Part shown: piece after piece, positions 44,079-53,600 of the stretch
Position numbering within the stretch: position 1 is the first letter of the stretch
Layout: each line of letters starts with the position of its first letter
From: Saccharibacillus nicotianae
Lineage (GTDB): Bacteria; Bacillota; Bacilli; Paenibacillales; Paenibacillaceae
Assembly: GCF_042681745.1 (NCBI RefSeq)
Contig: NZ_JBHUGF010000010.1
Coordinates: 744,001 to 808,000, forward strand
Direction: 5' to 3'
DNA: 64,000 nucleotides
Program-made: the position numbers and the translations under genes
The notes under the pieces: generated by a model
Database searches by the model: none
What the model was told of the DNA's origin: nothing
What the model saw: the letters and a program-made list of their open reading frames with translations, nothing else

Positions 44079-44162
44079 AAAGAATCTATTTTTGCTACCA
44101 CAATACAAACATAATAGGAATACACATGGTACATCCCATTTATCACACGTTATATCTGTTAT

Positions 44163-44207
44163 ATAGAAATAAAAATATAAGGGAATGCATAGACGGCATT
44201 TCCTTAT
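44163..44207 (-). terminator. Terminator of the LysR gene
   Basis: ATAAGGGAATGC (44177-44188) pairs with 44196-44207. Read on the minus strand it is followed by ATTTTTATTTC. Confidence 0.7.
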
Positions 44208-44208
44208 G

Positions 44209-45132
44209 TTATTGTTCAGGGTGGACTACATTAATCATCGTTTCTTTAAACGTATTGACAAATGCTTCAGCCGCTTTGGATAAATATCTTCCTTTACGAC
44301 GTGCTATAACCAGTGTGCGACTTGGAATCGGTTCTGCTAACGGCAGATAAACCGGTAAAAATTCACCCCGTCTTGACCGCGCTATATAATGAGGAACAAA
44401 TGTAACGCCCATTCCTGTAGCCACTAATGATTGGATCGTCTCGATATTATTACTTTCAAAAACGACTTGTGGTTCAAACCCTGCTTCTTTACAAACATCG
44501 AATACAATTTTGCGGAAACCTTGTCCTTTTTTGAGTACGATAAAAGGTTCATGTTCTAATTCTTTCAATTCCACAGGTCGATGATCACCATTGGCAAATC
44601 GCTGAGCTAATGGATGATTAGGCGGTACAGCAAGATCAATTAATTCATCACCTACCGGTTCATAGGTGAGGGAAGGCTCGGTAAGAGGGAGAGCTAGTAG
44701 ACTGAGGTCTGTTTTACCACTGGCTGTTAACTTTTCTAGATTCAGCGAAGTATCTTCGATCAAGATCACTTCAATCTGAGGATAAGCAGCACGAAAAGCA
44801 GGCAATACATGAGGAAGCAGATGGGAACCGGTAATCTGCATACTACCGACAACGACACGTCCACTTTGCAATTGGGAAATGTCTGCCATTTCTTGACGCA
44901 ACTGTTCTACCGCATCGATAATCTTTTGAGCTTGTTCTACAAAATTAGTACCTGCATGTGTTAATTCGACTGTACTGGTATTACGCTGAAAAAGAAGCAC
45001 ACCTAATTCTTTTTCTAATTTGGATAATTGCTGACTAAGTGAAGGTTGAGCGATATGTAGTTTCTCGGCTGCGCGCGAAAAGTTACGTTCAGCAGCTATT
45101 TGTAGTGCATATTGCAGTTGTCTAAGTTCCAT
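44209..45132 (-). CDS. LysR family regulator divergent from leuCD
   Basis: 307 residues. Winged helix-turn-helix at about 1-60 (MELRQLQYALQIAAERNFSR, then AAEKLHIAQPSLSQQLSKLE), followed by a two-lobed substrate-binding effector domain. ATG 45132 has AAGGAGC upstream; the longer frame starts 13 codons earlier without support. It is transcribed away from leuC, and a T-N11-A type palindrome lies between them, so activation of leuCD is likely. CcpE, CitR and IlvY-type relatives exist; the effector is unknown. Confidence 0.88.
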   Translation of the reverse strand: MELRQLQYALQIAAERNFSRAAEKLHIAQPSLSQQLSKLEKELGVLLFQRNTSTVELTHAGTNFVEQAQKIIDAVEQLRQEMADISQLQSGRVVVGSMQITGSHLLPHVLPAFRAAYPQIEVILIEDTSLNLEKLTASGKTDLSLLALPLTEPSLTYEPVGDELIDLAVPPNHPLAQRFANGDHRPVELKELEHEPFIVLKKGQGFRKIVFDVCKEAGFEPQVVFESNNIETIQSLVATGMGVTFVPHYIARSRRGEFLPVYLPLAEPIPSRTLVIARRKGRYLSKAAEAFVNTFKETMINVVHPEQ

Positions 45133-45186
45133 ATACTGTTGCTCCTTCGTACATCTATTATTTTTATACATCTATTTTAATCAAAA

Positions 45187-45223
45187 TACACTTATAAGTA
45201 TAGCCTATAACTTCTATAGTTAT
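45187..45223. promoter_or_regulatory. LysR-type binding sites
   Basis: ATAACT-N5-AGTTAT (45207-45223) is a perfect T-N11-A palindrome. A second dyad, ATAC-N8-GTAT with core ACTTATAAGT, lies at 45187-45202. Both stand just upstream of the leuC promoter, where LysR activators usually bind. Confidence 0.6.
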
Positions 45224-45229
45224 TATATC

Positions 45230-45259
45230 TTGGAACAATATAGCACGTAATGTTATATT
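45230..45259 (+). promoter_or_regulatory. Candidate leuCD promoter
   Basis: TTGGAA (45230-45235), an 18-nt spacer and TATATT (45254-45259). The palindrome at 45207-45223 is centred about 50 bp before the expected start. Confidence 0.5.
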
Positions 45260-45282
45260 AGATTCAATATAAAGCGGTGCTT

Positions 45283-45336
45283 CATTCTCAGGTCCAAGAT
45301 TTCATTGCAGCCATCATCATTTGCTGCAAGAGAATG
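45283..45336 (+). promoter_or_regulatory. Compound hairpin in the leuC leader
   Basis: CATTCTC (45283-45289) pairs with GAGAATG (45330-45336), and TTGCAGC (45305-45311) with GCTGCAA (45323-45329) inside it. No T-run follows, so it is not a terminator, and no T-box motif is present. Confidence 0.45.
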
Positions 45337-45376
45337 TTCATTGACTTAGTGCGAATCTTATGATGGGGTGAACATA

Positions 45377-46798
45377 ATGAGTAAGAAAACATTGTATGAG
45401 AAAATTTGGGATAATCACGTTATTTTTCAACAAGAAAATCAACCAAGTATTTTGTATATTGATCTACATTTAGTCCATGAAGTAACGTCTCCGCAAGCAT
45501 TTGAAGGATTACGTTTAAGCAATCGCAAAGTCCGTCGTCCTGAATTAACATTTGCAACGATGGATCATAATGTACCGACAACCGATCGTTTTAATATCAA
45601 AGATCCTATTTCCAAGCAACAAATTGATACGCTAAGCCAGAACTGTGCTGACTTTGGTGTGAAATTGTTCGATCTGGATACAATCGATCAAGGGGTTGTC
45701 CATGTTATGGGGCCAGAATTGGGTCTGACTCATCCGGGTAAAACGATCGTATGTGGAGATAGCCATACATCGACTCATGGTGCTTTTGGAGCTCTTGCTT
45801 TCGGTATCGGAACAAGTGAAGTAGAACACGTTATGGCAACACAATGTTTACAACAATCCAAGTCCAAAACGATGGAAATTCGTTTTAATGGCAAACGCAA
45901 ACCGGGTGTAACCGCTAAAGATATGATTTTGGGCGTTATTGCAAAATACGGTACAGATTTTGCTACAGGTTATGTATTGGAATATACAGGTGAGGCGATT
46001 CGTGATTTAACGATGGAAGAACGTATGACTGTATGTAATATGTCTATTGAAGGTGGCGCAAGAGCAGGATTAATCGCACCAGACGCAACAACAGTTGAAT
46101 ATCTTCGTGGTCGTCAATATGTGCCGCAAGGGGCAGCATTTGAAGAAGCTGTGGCACGCTGGGAACAATTAACAACCGATGAAGGTGCAGAGTATGATAC
46201 TGTACTTGAATTTGATGTCGATGCTTTGATTCCACAAGTAACCTGGGGAACAAGTCCGGGTATGGGTACTGATATTACTTCTTCTGTACCGAACCCTGCT
46301 GATTTCACAACTGAAAATGAACGTAGAGCTGCTGAAAAAGCGCTTGAATATATGGATCTGGCTCCAGGTACACCGATGGCTGAAATTCCAGTCGATTATG
46401 TATTTATCGGCTCTTGTACAAATGGACGTATAGAAGACTTACGCGCAGCGGCGGCTGTAGCAAAAGGATACACTGTTTCAGATCGTTTGACAGCTATTGT
46501 TGTTCCAGGTTCGGGACGCGTGAAGATTCAAGCGGAAAAAGAAGGCTTGGACGTTATTTTTAAAGAAGCAGGCTTTGAATGGCGTGAAGCAGGATGCAGT
46601 ATGTGTCTGGCAATGAACCCTGACGTATTGCAACCGGGACAACGTTGTGCTTCTACATCGAACCGTAACTTTGAAGGTCGCCAGGGACGTGGCGGACGGA
46701 CGCATCTTGTATCTCCAGCAATGGCAGCAGCAGCGGCGATTACAGGACACTTTACAGATGTACGTGACTGGAATTTCAAATCAGAAGTGTTGAACTAG
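45377..46798 (+). CDS. leuC: 3-isopropylmalate dehydratase large subunit
   Basis: 473 residues, aconitase superfamily. With LeuD it isomerises 2- and 3-isopropylmalate. The 4Fe-4S cysteines are in VFIGSCTNGRIEDL and AGCSMCLAMNPD. CGDSHTSTHGAFGALAFGIGTSEVEHV (about 129-155) is the substrate region. ATG 45377 has GGGGTG 6 nt upstream; the longer frame uses the GTG at 45368. leuA and leuB are not adjacent. Confidence 0.95.
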   Translation: MSKKTLYEKIWDNHVIFQQENQPSILYIDLHLVHEVTSPQAFEGLRLSNRKVRRPELTFATMDHNVPTTDRFNIKDPISKQQIDTLSQNCADFGVKLFDLDTIDQGVVHVMGPELGLTHPGKTIVCGDSHTSTHGAFGALAFGIGTSEVEHVMATQCLQQSKSKTMEIRFNGKRKPGVTAKDMILGVIAKYGTDFATGYVLEYTGEAIRDLTMEERMTVCNMSIEGGARAGLIAPDATTVEYLRGRQYVPQGAAFEEAVARWEQLTTDEGAEYDTVLEFDVDALIPQVTWGTSPGMGTDITSSVPNPADFTTENERRAAEKALEYMDLAPGTPMAEIPVDYVFIGSCTNGRIEDLRAAAAVAKGYTVSDRLTAIVVPGSGRVKIQAEKEGLDVIFKEAGFEWREAGCSMCLAMNPDVLQPGQRCASTSNRNFEGRQGRGGRTHLVSPAMAAAAAITGHFTDVRDWNFKSEVLN

Positions 46799-46815
46799 GA
46801 GAGGGGTAATTATCG

Positions 46816-47418
46816 ATGGAAGAATTTAAACAATTAAACGGTATCGTGGCTCCGGTAGACCGCGTGAATGTAGATACAGATGCTATTATTCCCAAGCAGT
46901 TTTTGAAAAGAATCGAACGTACTGGTTTTGGACAATTTCTATTTTACGAATGGCGCTGGGATGAAGCAGGAAATGTGAATCAAGAATTCGAAATGAACAA
47001 ACCACGTTACGAAGGCGCTTCTGTACTTGTTTCTCGTGCCAACTTTGGTTGTGGTTCTTCTCGTGAACATGCACCGTGGGCGATTATGGATTACGGATTC
47101 CGTTGTGTTATCGCACCATCCTTTGCTGATATTTTTTACAACAACTGTTTCAAAAATGGCATTTTACCAATCAAATTATCTGAAGAGCAAGTACAGGATA
47201 TTTTCCAACGTACAGCCGATCATGAAGGATACCGCTTAAAAGTCGATTTGGAAAACAAACAACTATCTGATGAGTACGGTCTAACGATCGATTTTGATCT
47301 GGATGAGCATCGTCGTCAATTCTTGCTTCAAGGTCTGGACGATATCGGTCTAACGTTACAACATGAAGCTGATATTACAGCTTACGAAAAAAACAAAGCT
47401 CAACATTTATTCGTATAA
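46816..47418 (+). CDS. leuD: 3-isopropylmalate dehydratase small subunit
   Basis: 200 residues. The swivelling domain partner of LeuC. Seen: DTDAIIPKQFLK, FGCGSSREHAPWAI and the IAPSFADIFYNNCFKNGILP segment. GGAGAGGGG is upstream; 17 nt after leuC. A terminator follows, so leuCD is a two-gene operon. Confidence 0.95.
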   Translation: MEEFKQLNGIVAPVDRVNVDTDAIIPKQFLKRIERTGFGQFLFYEWRWDEAGNVNQEFEMNKPRYEGASVLVSRANFGCGSSREHAPWAIMDYGFRCVIAPSFADIFYNNCFKNGILPIKLSEEQVQDIFQRTADHEGYRLKVDLENKQLSDEYGLTIDFDLDEHRRQFLLQGLDDIGLTLQHEADITAYEKNKAQHLFV

Positions 47419-47423
47419 TTCTT

Positions 47424-47483
47424 AAAAAAATGCATAACCCTGTCGATAGTACTTATGACAGCGGGTTGTGCATTTTTATTTTG
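47424..47483 (+). terminator. Terminator after leuD
   Basis: AAATGCATAACCCTGTC (left arm) faces GACAGCGGGTTGTGCATTT with small mismatches, then TTATTTTG. Confidence 0.8.
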
Positions 47484-47500
47484 CTATATTTACTTTAAAT

Positions 47501-47538
47501 TTTAAGGTTACATTGACGTAACATTTTTAAATTTAAGG
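47501..47538. promoter_or_regulatory. Extended inverted repeat upstream of the amidase gene
   Basis: GTTAC-ATTGAC-GTAAC at its centre, flanked outward by AAATTT runs on both sides. It could be an operator; the regulator is unknown. No confident promoter was assigned in 47484-47687. Confidence 0.35.
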
Positions 47539-47687
47539 AAAGCTCGCGCTCATTCTGTTAAGATTGTAAAAGACTCGCAACTTTTGATAAAGTTAAGCGT
47601 CTAATAAATCGTCTGGTTGTATGTGAAAACCGGTAGGAGCCGTACAAGAAGTTCGGTAATAAAAAACGGGAATGGTAGGGGTGAAGA

Positions 47688-49115
47688 ATGAAGAAATTTG
47701 CTTTTTTGTTATTTTTGTTTGCGTTTATGTGGTCCTTTCCCCACATCAGTGATGCTGCCACGAACACACGTGTTGTACTAGATGGACAGCAACTTAGTAT
47801 TCCGGAAGATGTGCAGAATATTGATGGTTCGGTGATGGTGCCGATTCGTGTGATTTCTCAAGAACTTGGTTATCAAGTAACCTGGAATCAAGATGATGGT
47901 AAGGTTGCGATTGATGGCGAAGGCAAATCAATCACATTGAATATTGGCAAAAAATCAGCTTCTGTTGATAACCAAGCGTACACGCTGAATACAGCACCAG
48001 TTGTTCAAAATGGAACAACATTAGTACCGATTCGTCTGGTTAGTGAACAGATGGGGATCAAAGTAAACTGGAATAACAGCGACAAAATTGTCACGTTGGC
48101 AACAACAGGCACGAGCACCGGCGGAGGAACGACTTCGGAATCAGGATCAAACGCCGAGAACGGTCTTGCACTGGTGAACGGTATTAGTTTTAGTGAAAGC
48201 CGCTTACTGGTTACACTGGACAAAAACGTAACACCGAAAGTATCCAAAATGGATTCACCTAACCGGATTGTAATCGATCTGCCTAACTCTGATTTTGGTG
48301 GAGGATTTGGTCAATCTGCAAGTGCAGGACAAATTCAAACGCTTGCTGTCGAGAACAATGATAAAGTTTCTCAAATTCGTTACTCACAGTACAGCACAGA
48401 TCCATCTTCGGTTCGGATCGTTATTGATCTGAACAACAAGCAAAATTACGAAGTCTTTAACGAAGGCAATGGATTGTTGATTGTTGATCTGACACCAGAC
48501 AATGGCACAACAACGAAGCCTACTGTTCCAACAACGACAGAAGGAACAACACAAACTGGATCTTCTGTAGGAAACGATGGTAAAAAAGTAGTCGTTATTG
48601 ATGCAGGGCATGGATATCAAGATCCAGGAGCTATCGGTTCGGTAAGCAGTGAGAAAGCTTTGAATCTTGCAGTAGCTTTGAAAGTAGAAGCTATTTTAAA
48701 ACAAGATCCAAATATTGATGTAGTGCTTACACGTTCAGATGATACATTCCTTGAATTGAAACAACGTGTCAAAGTAGCTGAAAAGCTGAATGCAGATCTA
48801 TTTGTCTCTATTCATGCGAACAGCAGTAGTTCTTCTGCGGCTTCCGGTACAGAAACATATTACCAACGCAGCAATAGCAAAAAGCTAGCACAGACGATTC
48901 ACAAGTATCTTGTGGCTGCTACAGGCTTTAAAGATCGCGGTGTACAATATGGTAACTTCCATGTTATTCGCGAAACGACCATGCCTGCGGTATTGTTAGA
49001 AGTTGGATTTATCAGTAATAAATCCGAAGAAGCTAAAATGAATGATGCTTCCAGACAACAAGCGGTTGCTGAAGGTGTCGTTAAAGGAATCAAAGAATAT
49101 CTAGGTGTATCTTAA
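47688..49115 (+). CDS. Secreted N-acetylmuramoyl-L-alanine amidase with copper-amine-oxidase-like and AMIN domains
   Basis: 475 residues. Signal peptide (about 1-24, ending SDA-AT). Copper-amine-oxidase N-terminal-like domain (~28-140; repeated VPIRVISQELGYQVTW / VPIRLVSEQMGIKVNW), a Thr/Ser/Gly linker, an AMIN domain (~162-275), a Thr-rich linker, then Amidase_3 (~298-475). The zinc residues fit VIDAGHGYQDPGA (His), the Glu after it, and VSIHANSSSSSA. LLEVGFISN carries the catalytic Glu. It would cleave the MurNAc-Ala bond in the wall. GGTAGGGGTG precedes the ATG. Confidence 0.93.
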   Translation: MKKFAFLLFLFAFMWSFPHISDAATNTRVVLDGQQLSIPEDVQNIDGSVMVPIRVISQELGYQVTWNQDDGKVAIDGEGKSITLNIGKKSASVDNQAYTLNTAPVVQNGTTLVPIRLVSEQMGIKVNWNNSDKIVTLATTGTSTGGGTTSESGSNAENGLALVNGISFSESRLLVTLDKNVTPKVSKMDSPNRIVIDLPNSDFGGGFGQSASAGQIQTLAVENNDKVSQIRYSQYSTDPSSVRIVIDLNNKQNYEVFNEGNGLLIVDLTPDNGTTTKPTVPTTTEGTTQTGSSVGNDGKKVVVIDAGHGYQDPGAIGSVSSEKALNLAVALKVEAILKQDPNIDVVLTRSDDTFLELKQRVKVAEKLNADLFVSIHANSSSSSAASGTETYYQRSNSKKLAQTIHKYLVAATGFKDRGVQYGNFHVIRETTMPAVLLEVGFISNKSEEAKMNDASRQQAVAEGVVKGIKEYLGVS

Positions 49116-49134
49116 AAGAAAATCCAGACGTGCC

Positions 49135-49185
49135 AAAAGATCAGTCCTATGGGGTCTATTCCATAGATGACTGATCTTTTGTTTT
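49135..49185 (+). terminator. Terminator after the amidase gene
   Basis: AAAAGATCAGTC (49135-49146) with GACTGATCTTTT (49169-49180), plus inner TATGG/CCATA, followed by TGTTTT. Confidence 0.8.
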
Positions 49186-49373
49186 GGAGAAAAAAATAAA
49201 TCATAGATAACTTTTAACGATTTGTTGACGTAAGTAAAAAATTACTGAAAATTCATGTAAACGATGCGTGCAATTCGTCACAGAACATGTTAAGATACGA
49301 ATTGTATTGTCATTGAAGATTGGGTACGAGATCTAATGCTAGACGCAGCAATCCCTATCATGCAGGTACAGTG

Positions 49374-49422
49374 AGACGATACCGTCTGAGTCGCGGAAAA
49401 TGCCGTGGACAGGCGGTTTTTT
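49374..49422 (+). promoter_or_regulatory. Attenuator-like structure directly before nth
   Basis: ACCGTCTG (49381-49388) pairs with CAGGCGGT (49410-49417), an 8-bp stem with one G-U, plus inner CGG/CCG, followed by six T (49417-49422) and then the nth ribosome binding site. The alternative stem AGACG (49374-49378) with CGTCT (49383-49387) uses the same left-arm bases, so the two folds exclude each other. It is the typical layout of terminator/antiterminator control. Confidence 0.6.
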
Positions 49423-49437
49423 GCAGGAGGAATACTA

Positions 49438-50151
49438 ATGAATGCCACTACAGTGAGACATATTTTAGATACCATCGCTGGCATGTTCCCAGATGCGCAC
49501 TGCGAACTTAATCATAACAATGCGTTTGAACTGACGATTGCTGTACTGCTTTCGGCACAATGCACAGATGCGACAGTCAACAAGGTGACGGCAGATTTAT
49601 TTCAGAAATATCACACACCACAGGATTATATCTCTGTACCACTTGAAGAATTGGAACAGGATATACGGCGTATTGGATTGTATCGCAACAAAGCGAAGCA
49701 TATTCAAAATTTATGCCAGATTCTGATTGAAAAATATGGTGGAGAAGTACCTAGTGAACATGACCTGCTTGTACAGCTTCCAGGAGTTGGACGCAAGACA
49801 GCGAATGTGGTCGTATCCAATGCATTTGATGTGCCGGCTTTTGCAGTAGATACTCATGTTGAACGTGTATCCAAAAGGCTAGGACTCGCAAACTGGAAAG
49901 ACAATGTAACCGAAGTGGAAAACAAGCTGAACAAGCGTGTACCGCGAGATGAATGGACGATTAGTCATCATCGCTTTATTTTTTTCGGACGGTATCATTG
50001 CAAAGCTCAAAATCCTGCTTGTCAGGTATGTCCACTACTGGACATTTGTCGTGAAGGCAAAAAAAGAATGAAAACGTCTTTAGTGATTAAAGAGAAAAAG
50101 GTCAAACCTAAAATCTCAAAATCAGTAAAGAAAAACAACACTACAACATAA
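49438..50151 (+). CDS. nth: Endonuclease III
   Basis: 237 residues, with a ~25-residue Lys-rich C-terminal tail. DNA glycosylase/AP lyase for oxidised pyrimidines. The HhH motif LPGVGRKTANVV holds the catalytic Lys, and AVDTHVERV the catalytic Asp. The 4Fe-4S loop is C-x6-C-x2-C-x5-C (CKAQNPACQVCPLLDIC). ATG 49438 with AGGAGG 9 nt upstream is clearly the start. In B. subtilis it follows dnaD; here it does not. Confidence 0.95.
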   Translation: MNATTVRHILDTIAGMFPDAHCELNHNNAFELTIAVLLSAQCTDATVNKVTADLFQKYHTPQDYISVPLEELEQDIRRIGLYRNKAKHIQNLCQILIEKYGGEVPSEHDLLVQLPGVGRKTANVVVSNAFDVPAFAVDTHVERVSKRLGLANWKDNVTEVENKLNKRVPRDEWTISHHRFIFFGRYHCKAQNPACQVCPLLDICREGKKRMKTSLVIKEKKVKPKISKSVKKNNTTT

Positions 50152-50167
50152 AAAGAGGTCGAACGTT

Positions 50168-50446
50168 ATGAAATGCATTTCCGTATACACTGATAATTTT
50201 GAACAATTTTCTGATATCTTTGAGCAAGTGGTAGCAGAAGAATTGGCTGAAAACGAAGAAAAAGAAGTTGACGGTATTACTGTTAACTATTCTGGTGATG
50301 TACCTGATTACTATATCGAGCGTATGGCACAAAAACGCGATGTTGTTGTGATGAAAGACAAAGGTAAAGGGATTACTATTTTGCAACATGGTAAATTGTT
50401 TGAAATTCTAGTTCCTGTTGCAGAAAAAGAAGCTAGCGTTATCTAA
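50168..50446 (+). CDS. Small conserved-looking protein of unknown function
   Basis: 92 residues, acidic, one cysteine near the N-terminus (MKCISVYT), alternating beta-alpha-beta pattern, no membrane segment. I cannot assign a family with confidence. AAGAGGT is upstream; 16 nt after nth and before a strong terminator, so it is co-transcribed with nth. Codon use is like that of its neighbours, so it is likely a real gene. Confidence 0.7.
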   Translation: MKCISVYTDNFEQFSDIFEQVVAEELAENEEKEVDGITVNYSGDVPDYYIERMAQKRDVVVMKDKGKGITILQHGKLFEILVPVAEKEASVI

Positions 50447-50474
50447 TGCAGCGATAGCATAATAGCTTTCTAAT

Positions 50475-50548
50475 AAGGCTTTTTATGAAAGCATCTATAC
50501 GATCTTCTGATCGACTACTATAGATGCTATTCGTAAAAAGCCTTTTTT
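50475..50548 (+). terminator. Long terminator after the nth operon
   Basis: AAGGCTTTTTA-TGAA-GCATCTATA pairs with its near complement ending at 50544, followed by TTTT. Stem over 20 bp with small internal loops. Confidence 0.85.
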
Positions 50549-50696
50549 ATAATCGTTACAGAAGAACAGGATAAGTCTGTGGTAGCGCTTATTATCAGCG
50601 ACCTTATAATCCAATAGTTACAGCAGGTGCATCACAATGGTACAATATCAGCAAAATACATTTGAGCAGAGATCATGCATGATGGAGGGCATACTG

Positions 50697-53600
50697 ATGC
50701 AAGCGATTACACCACCAACTAAAGATTCGTTCGATCATATATTAGAGCAATTAAAATTAACACTGCAACAACAGGGCAATACAGGTGCTGCTAACAAAGC
50801 ACAAGACTTAATCCAGAAGCACCGTTCTGAAGAATTGGTGCTTGCTTTTTGTGGACACTTTTCCGCAGGTAAATCCAGTCTGATGAACTGGTTATGTGGC
50901 AAGCAGGTATTACCAACAAGCCCGATTCCGACTACAGCCAATATTGCAGCTATACGTGATGGTGAACCGCGTGCGATTGTACATTTGAATAATCAAGAAC
51001 CTTCATTTGAAATAGGATTAGATGAATTAGATGAATATTGCAAAAATGGCGGTGAGTACGAATCTGTCGATCTATGGGACGATATTAAGCTTCTAGGCGC
51101 TCATGGAGTATTATTGGATACACCAGGTGTAGATTCGACAGATGCGGCGCACGAAGCGGCTACGTACTCTGCTTTACATCGTGCTGACGTTGTATTTTAT
51201 GTGATGGATTACAATCATGTTCAATCCGAAACTAATCTGTCTTTTGCCAAAACATTATCTGAACGAGGGAAGCCGTTATATTTGATCGTCAATCAAATCG
51301 ATAAACATGATGATCTAGAATTACCTTTTGCTGACTATCAGCGTGGTGTAGCTCAGTCTTTTGCAGGACGGGGTATTGAGCCAGCAGGTATTCTTTATGT
51401 ATCGAGACAGGAGCCTCAGCATCGTCATGGTAAGCTGGAACGACTGCGTACAGTTATCGGTGAATTGCTTACAGAACGTGAGCCGTTACGGATGTACAGC
51501 TTGTCTCAAGCGATCTGGGAATTAGCAGAAGAGCATACCAAATGGTTGCAAGCTCAAATGAATAATGAACAAGAACAATCAATTACCGAAGATGAACTTC
51601 ATGACGATATGACAGTAGAACAATTAAATGCTCAATTAGGGCAATTTGAGCAACAGATCGTTACGGCGCAGAATAAAATTGAAGACTATCGCAAGTCATG
51701 GAGCTGGGAAATTGGACGTCTGGTCGATCAAGCCAATATTACGCCTGCACCTGTACGCGATCTTGCTCAACTTTATCTGGAAAGTGAACGCCCTGGATTC
51801 AAAAAAGGATTTTTCGCTTCAAAAGACAAAACAGCGCAAGAGCGCGCGCAACGAAAGTCTACATTTTTGACAGCTTATCGCGAGCAAGTTGCTGCTAATC
51901 TAGATGTTCATGTACGTGGGTTATTGCGTGGATGGAGTCAAGAACAACAGCTATGGACAGAAGAACAAGAAACGTTGTTAACGTCTTCTTTGCCACAGAT
52001 TACAGAACGTGATATTGAAGCAGGTGCAGGTTCAGATGTTGCGATATCAGGCGAATATGTACTGAACTACACGCGTGCTTTACGTGAAAAAACAGTTGCT
52101 ATTTATCGTCGTGCTGCCCTGGATGCAATAGAGCGTCTATTTGAGCAATTGCAACCCAAAGTAGAAGCGGAACAGCAAACGTTACAGCAAGAACGTGATC
52201 AATTATCTGAACGATATCAATCCTTGATGCATCAACAGCAATTAGAACAGCAAAAAGACCAAAACGATCAAGCAGTACGTCAGTTGTTGCCTGCGCGTGC
52301 ACAACTTCAAGCACAGTGGCTACCTGCCATTCAAGAAGAGTCTACCGAAGCTTTATCTGCGGATCAGATCAATACAACACAAGCAAGTCACAATGAAGTA
52401 TCAGCAGCACCATCAACCAATACTTTTGGGATAAACAAAGACGCAAGCAATAGTCCAGATAGTGCACCAGCACCAGCGAAACGGAATACAGTATCTTCTC
52501 ATCGCAAAGAGCGTCTTTTACAAACAGCAGTGCAATTACGTCAAGCTTCTGACATGATTGAACATATCAAGGGATTAAGTCTACCGGCTACCGAACTGCG
52601 CCGTCGTGCCCATGTTATGGAAAATGGTAAATTTACGCTTGCTTTATTCGGTGCTTTTAGCGCAGGAAAGTCGTCATTTGCAAATGCTTTGCTAGGAGAA
52701 GCAGTTCTTCCTGTTTCTCCGCATCCGATGACGGCTGCAATTACACAGATTATGGCACCTGAAGGTGAGTATGATCATGGCACAGCTCAAGTATTTATGA
52801 AAAGCAGAACCGAAATGCAAGAAGATATTAGCGGTGCTTTTCGCTTATTAGGATTGCCTGAGATGATGTTAGAGCAAGATTGGGGTAAACAGATAGCTTC
52901 TTTATCTCCTGCCCGGATTCATCCATCTGCACGCGCTCATTATAATTTTGTGATCGCAGCGGCGGCAGGCTGGCAAGAAGCCGAACCTTTGCTTGGACAG
53001 GAACTGAAAATAGGATTGGATCAATTTAGAGGATTTGTATCGGAAGAAACAAAATCTTGCTTTGTACGTCGCATCGATCTGTATTATCATTGCGAATTGA
53101 CCGCTCAAGGAATGGTATTGGTAGATACACCGGGAGCCGATTCCGTCAATGCCCGTCATACTGGCGTTACTTTTGAGTATATGAAGTCAGCAGATGCACT
53201 GGTATTTGTAACGTATTATAATCATGCATTTACACATGGAGATCGTCAGTTGTTAGAGCAATTAGGACGTGTTAAAGGCAGTCTTGCTTTAGATAATATG
53301 TTTTTTGTAGTCAATGCGTCTGATCTTGCTTCTTCAGAAGAAGAAAAAAATCAAGTGGTGGAACGTATTGTTCATGAGTTAAATACAACAGGTATTCGCA
53401 AGCCGAATATCTACGCATTATCGAGTCGTAGAGCGATTCAAGGACATGATGATGGCTTCAGGCAATTCCAACAGCATTTTACAAGCTTTGCTGATGAGAC
53501 ATTAGCAGGACTTGCGATTCAAGCGGCTTATGACGAAGTTGAACGGGTACGCAAAACAGTACTCACATGGGAAGATGCAGCGAAGCGCGGAGAAGCTTAT

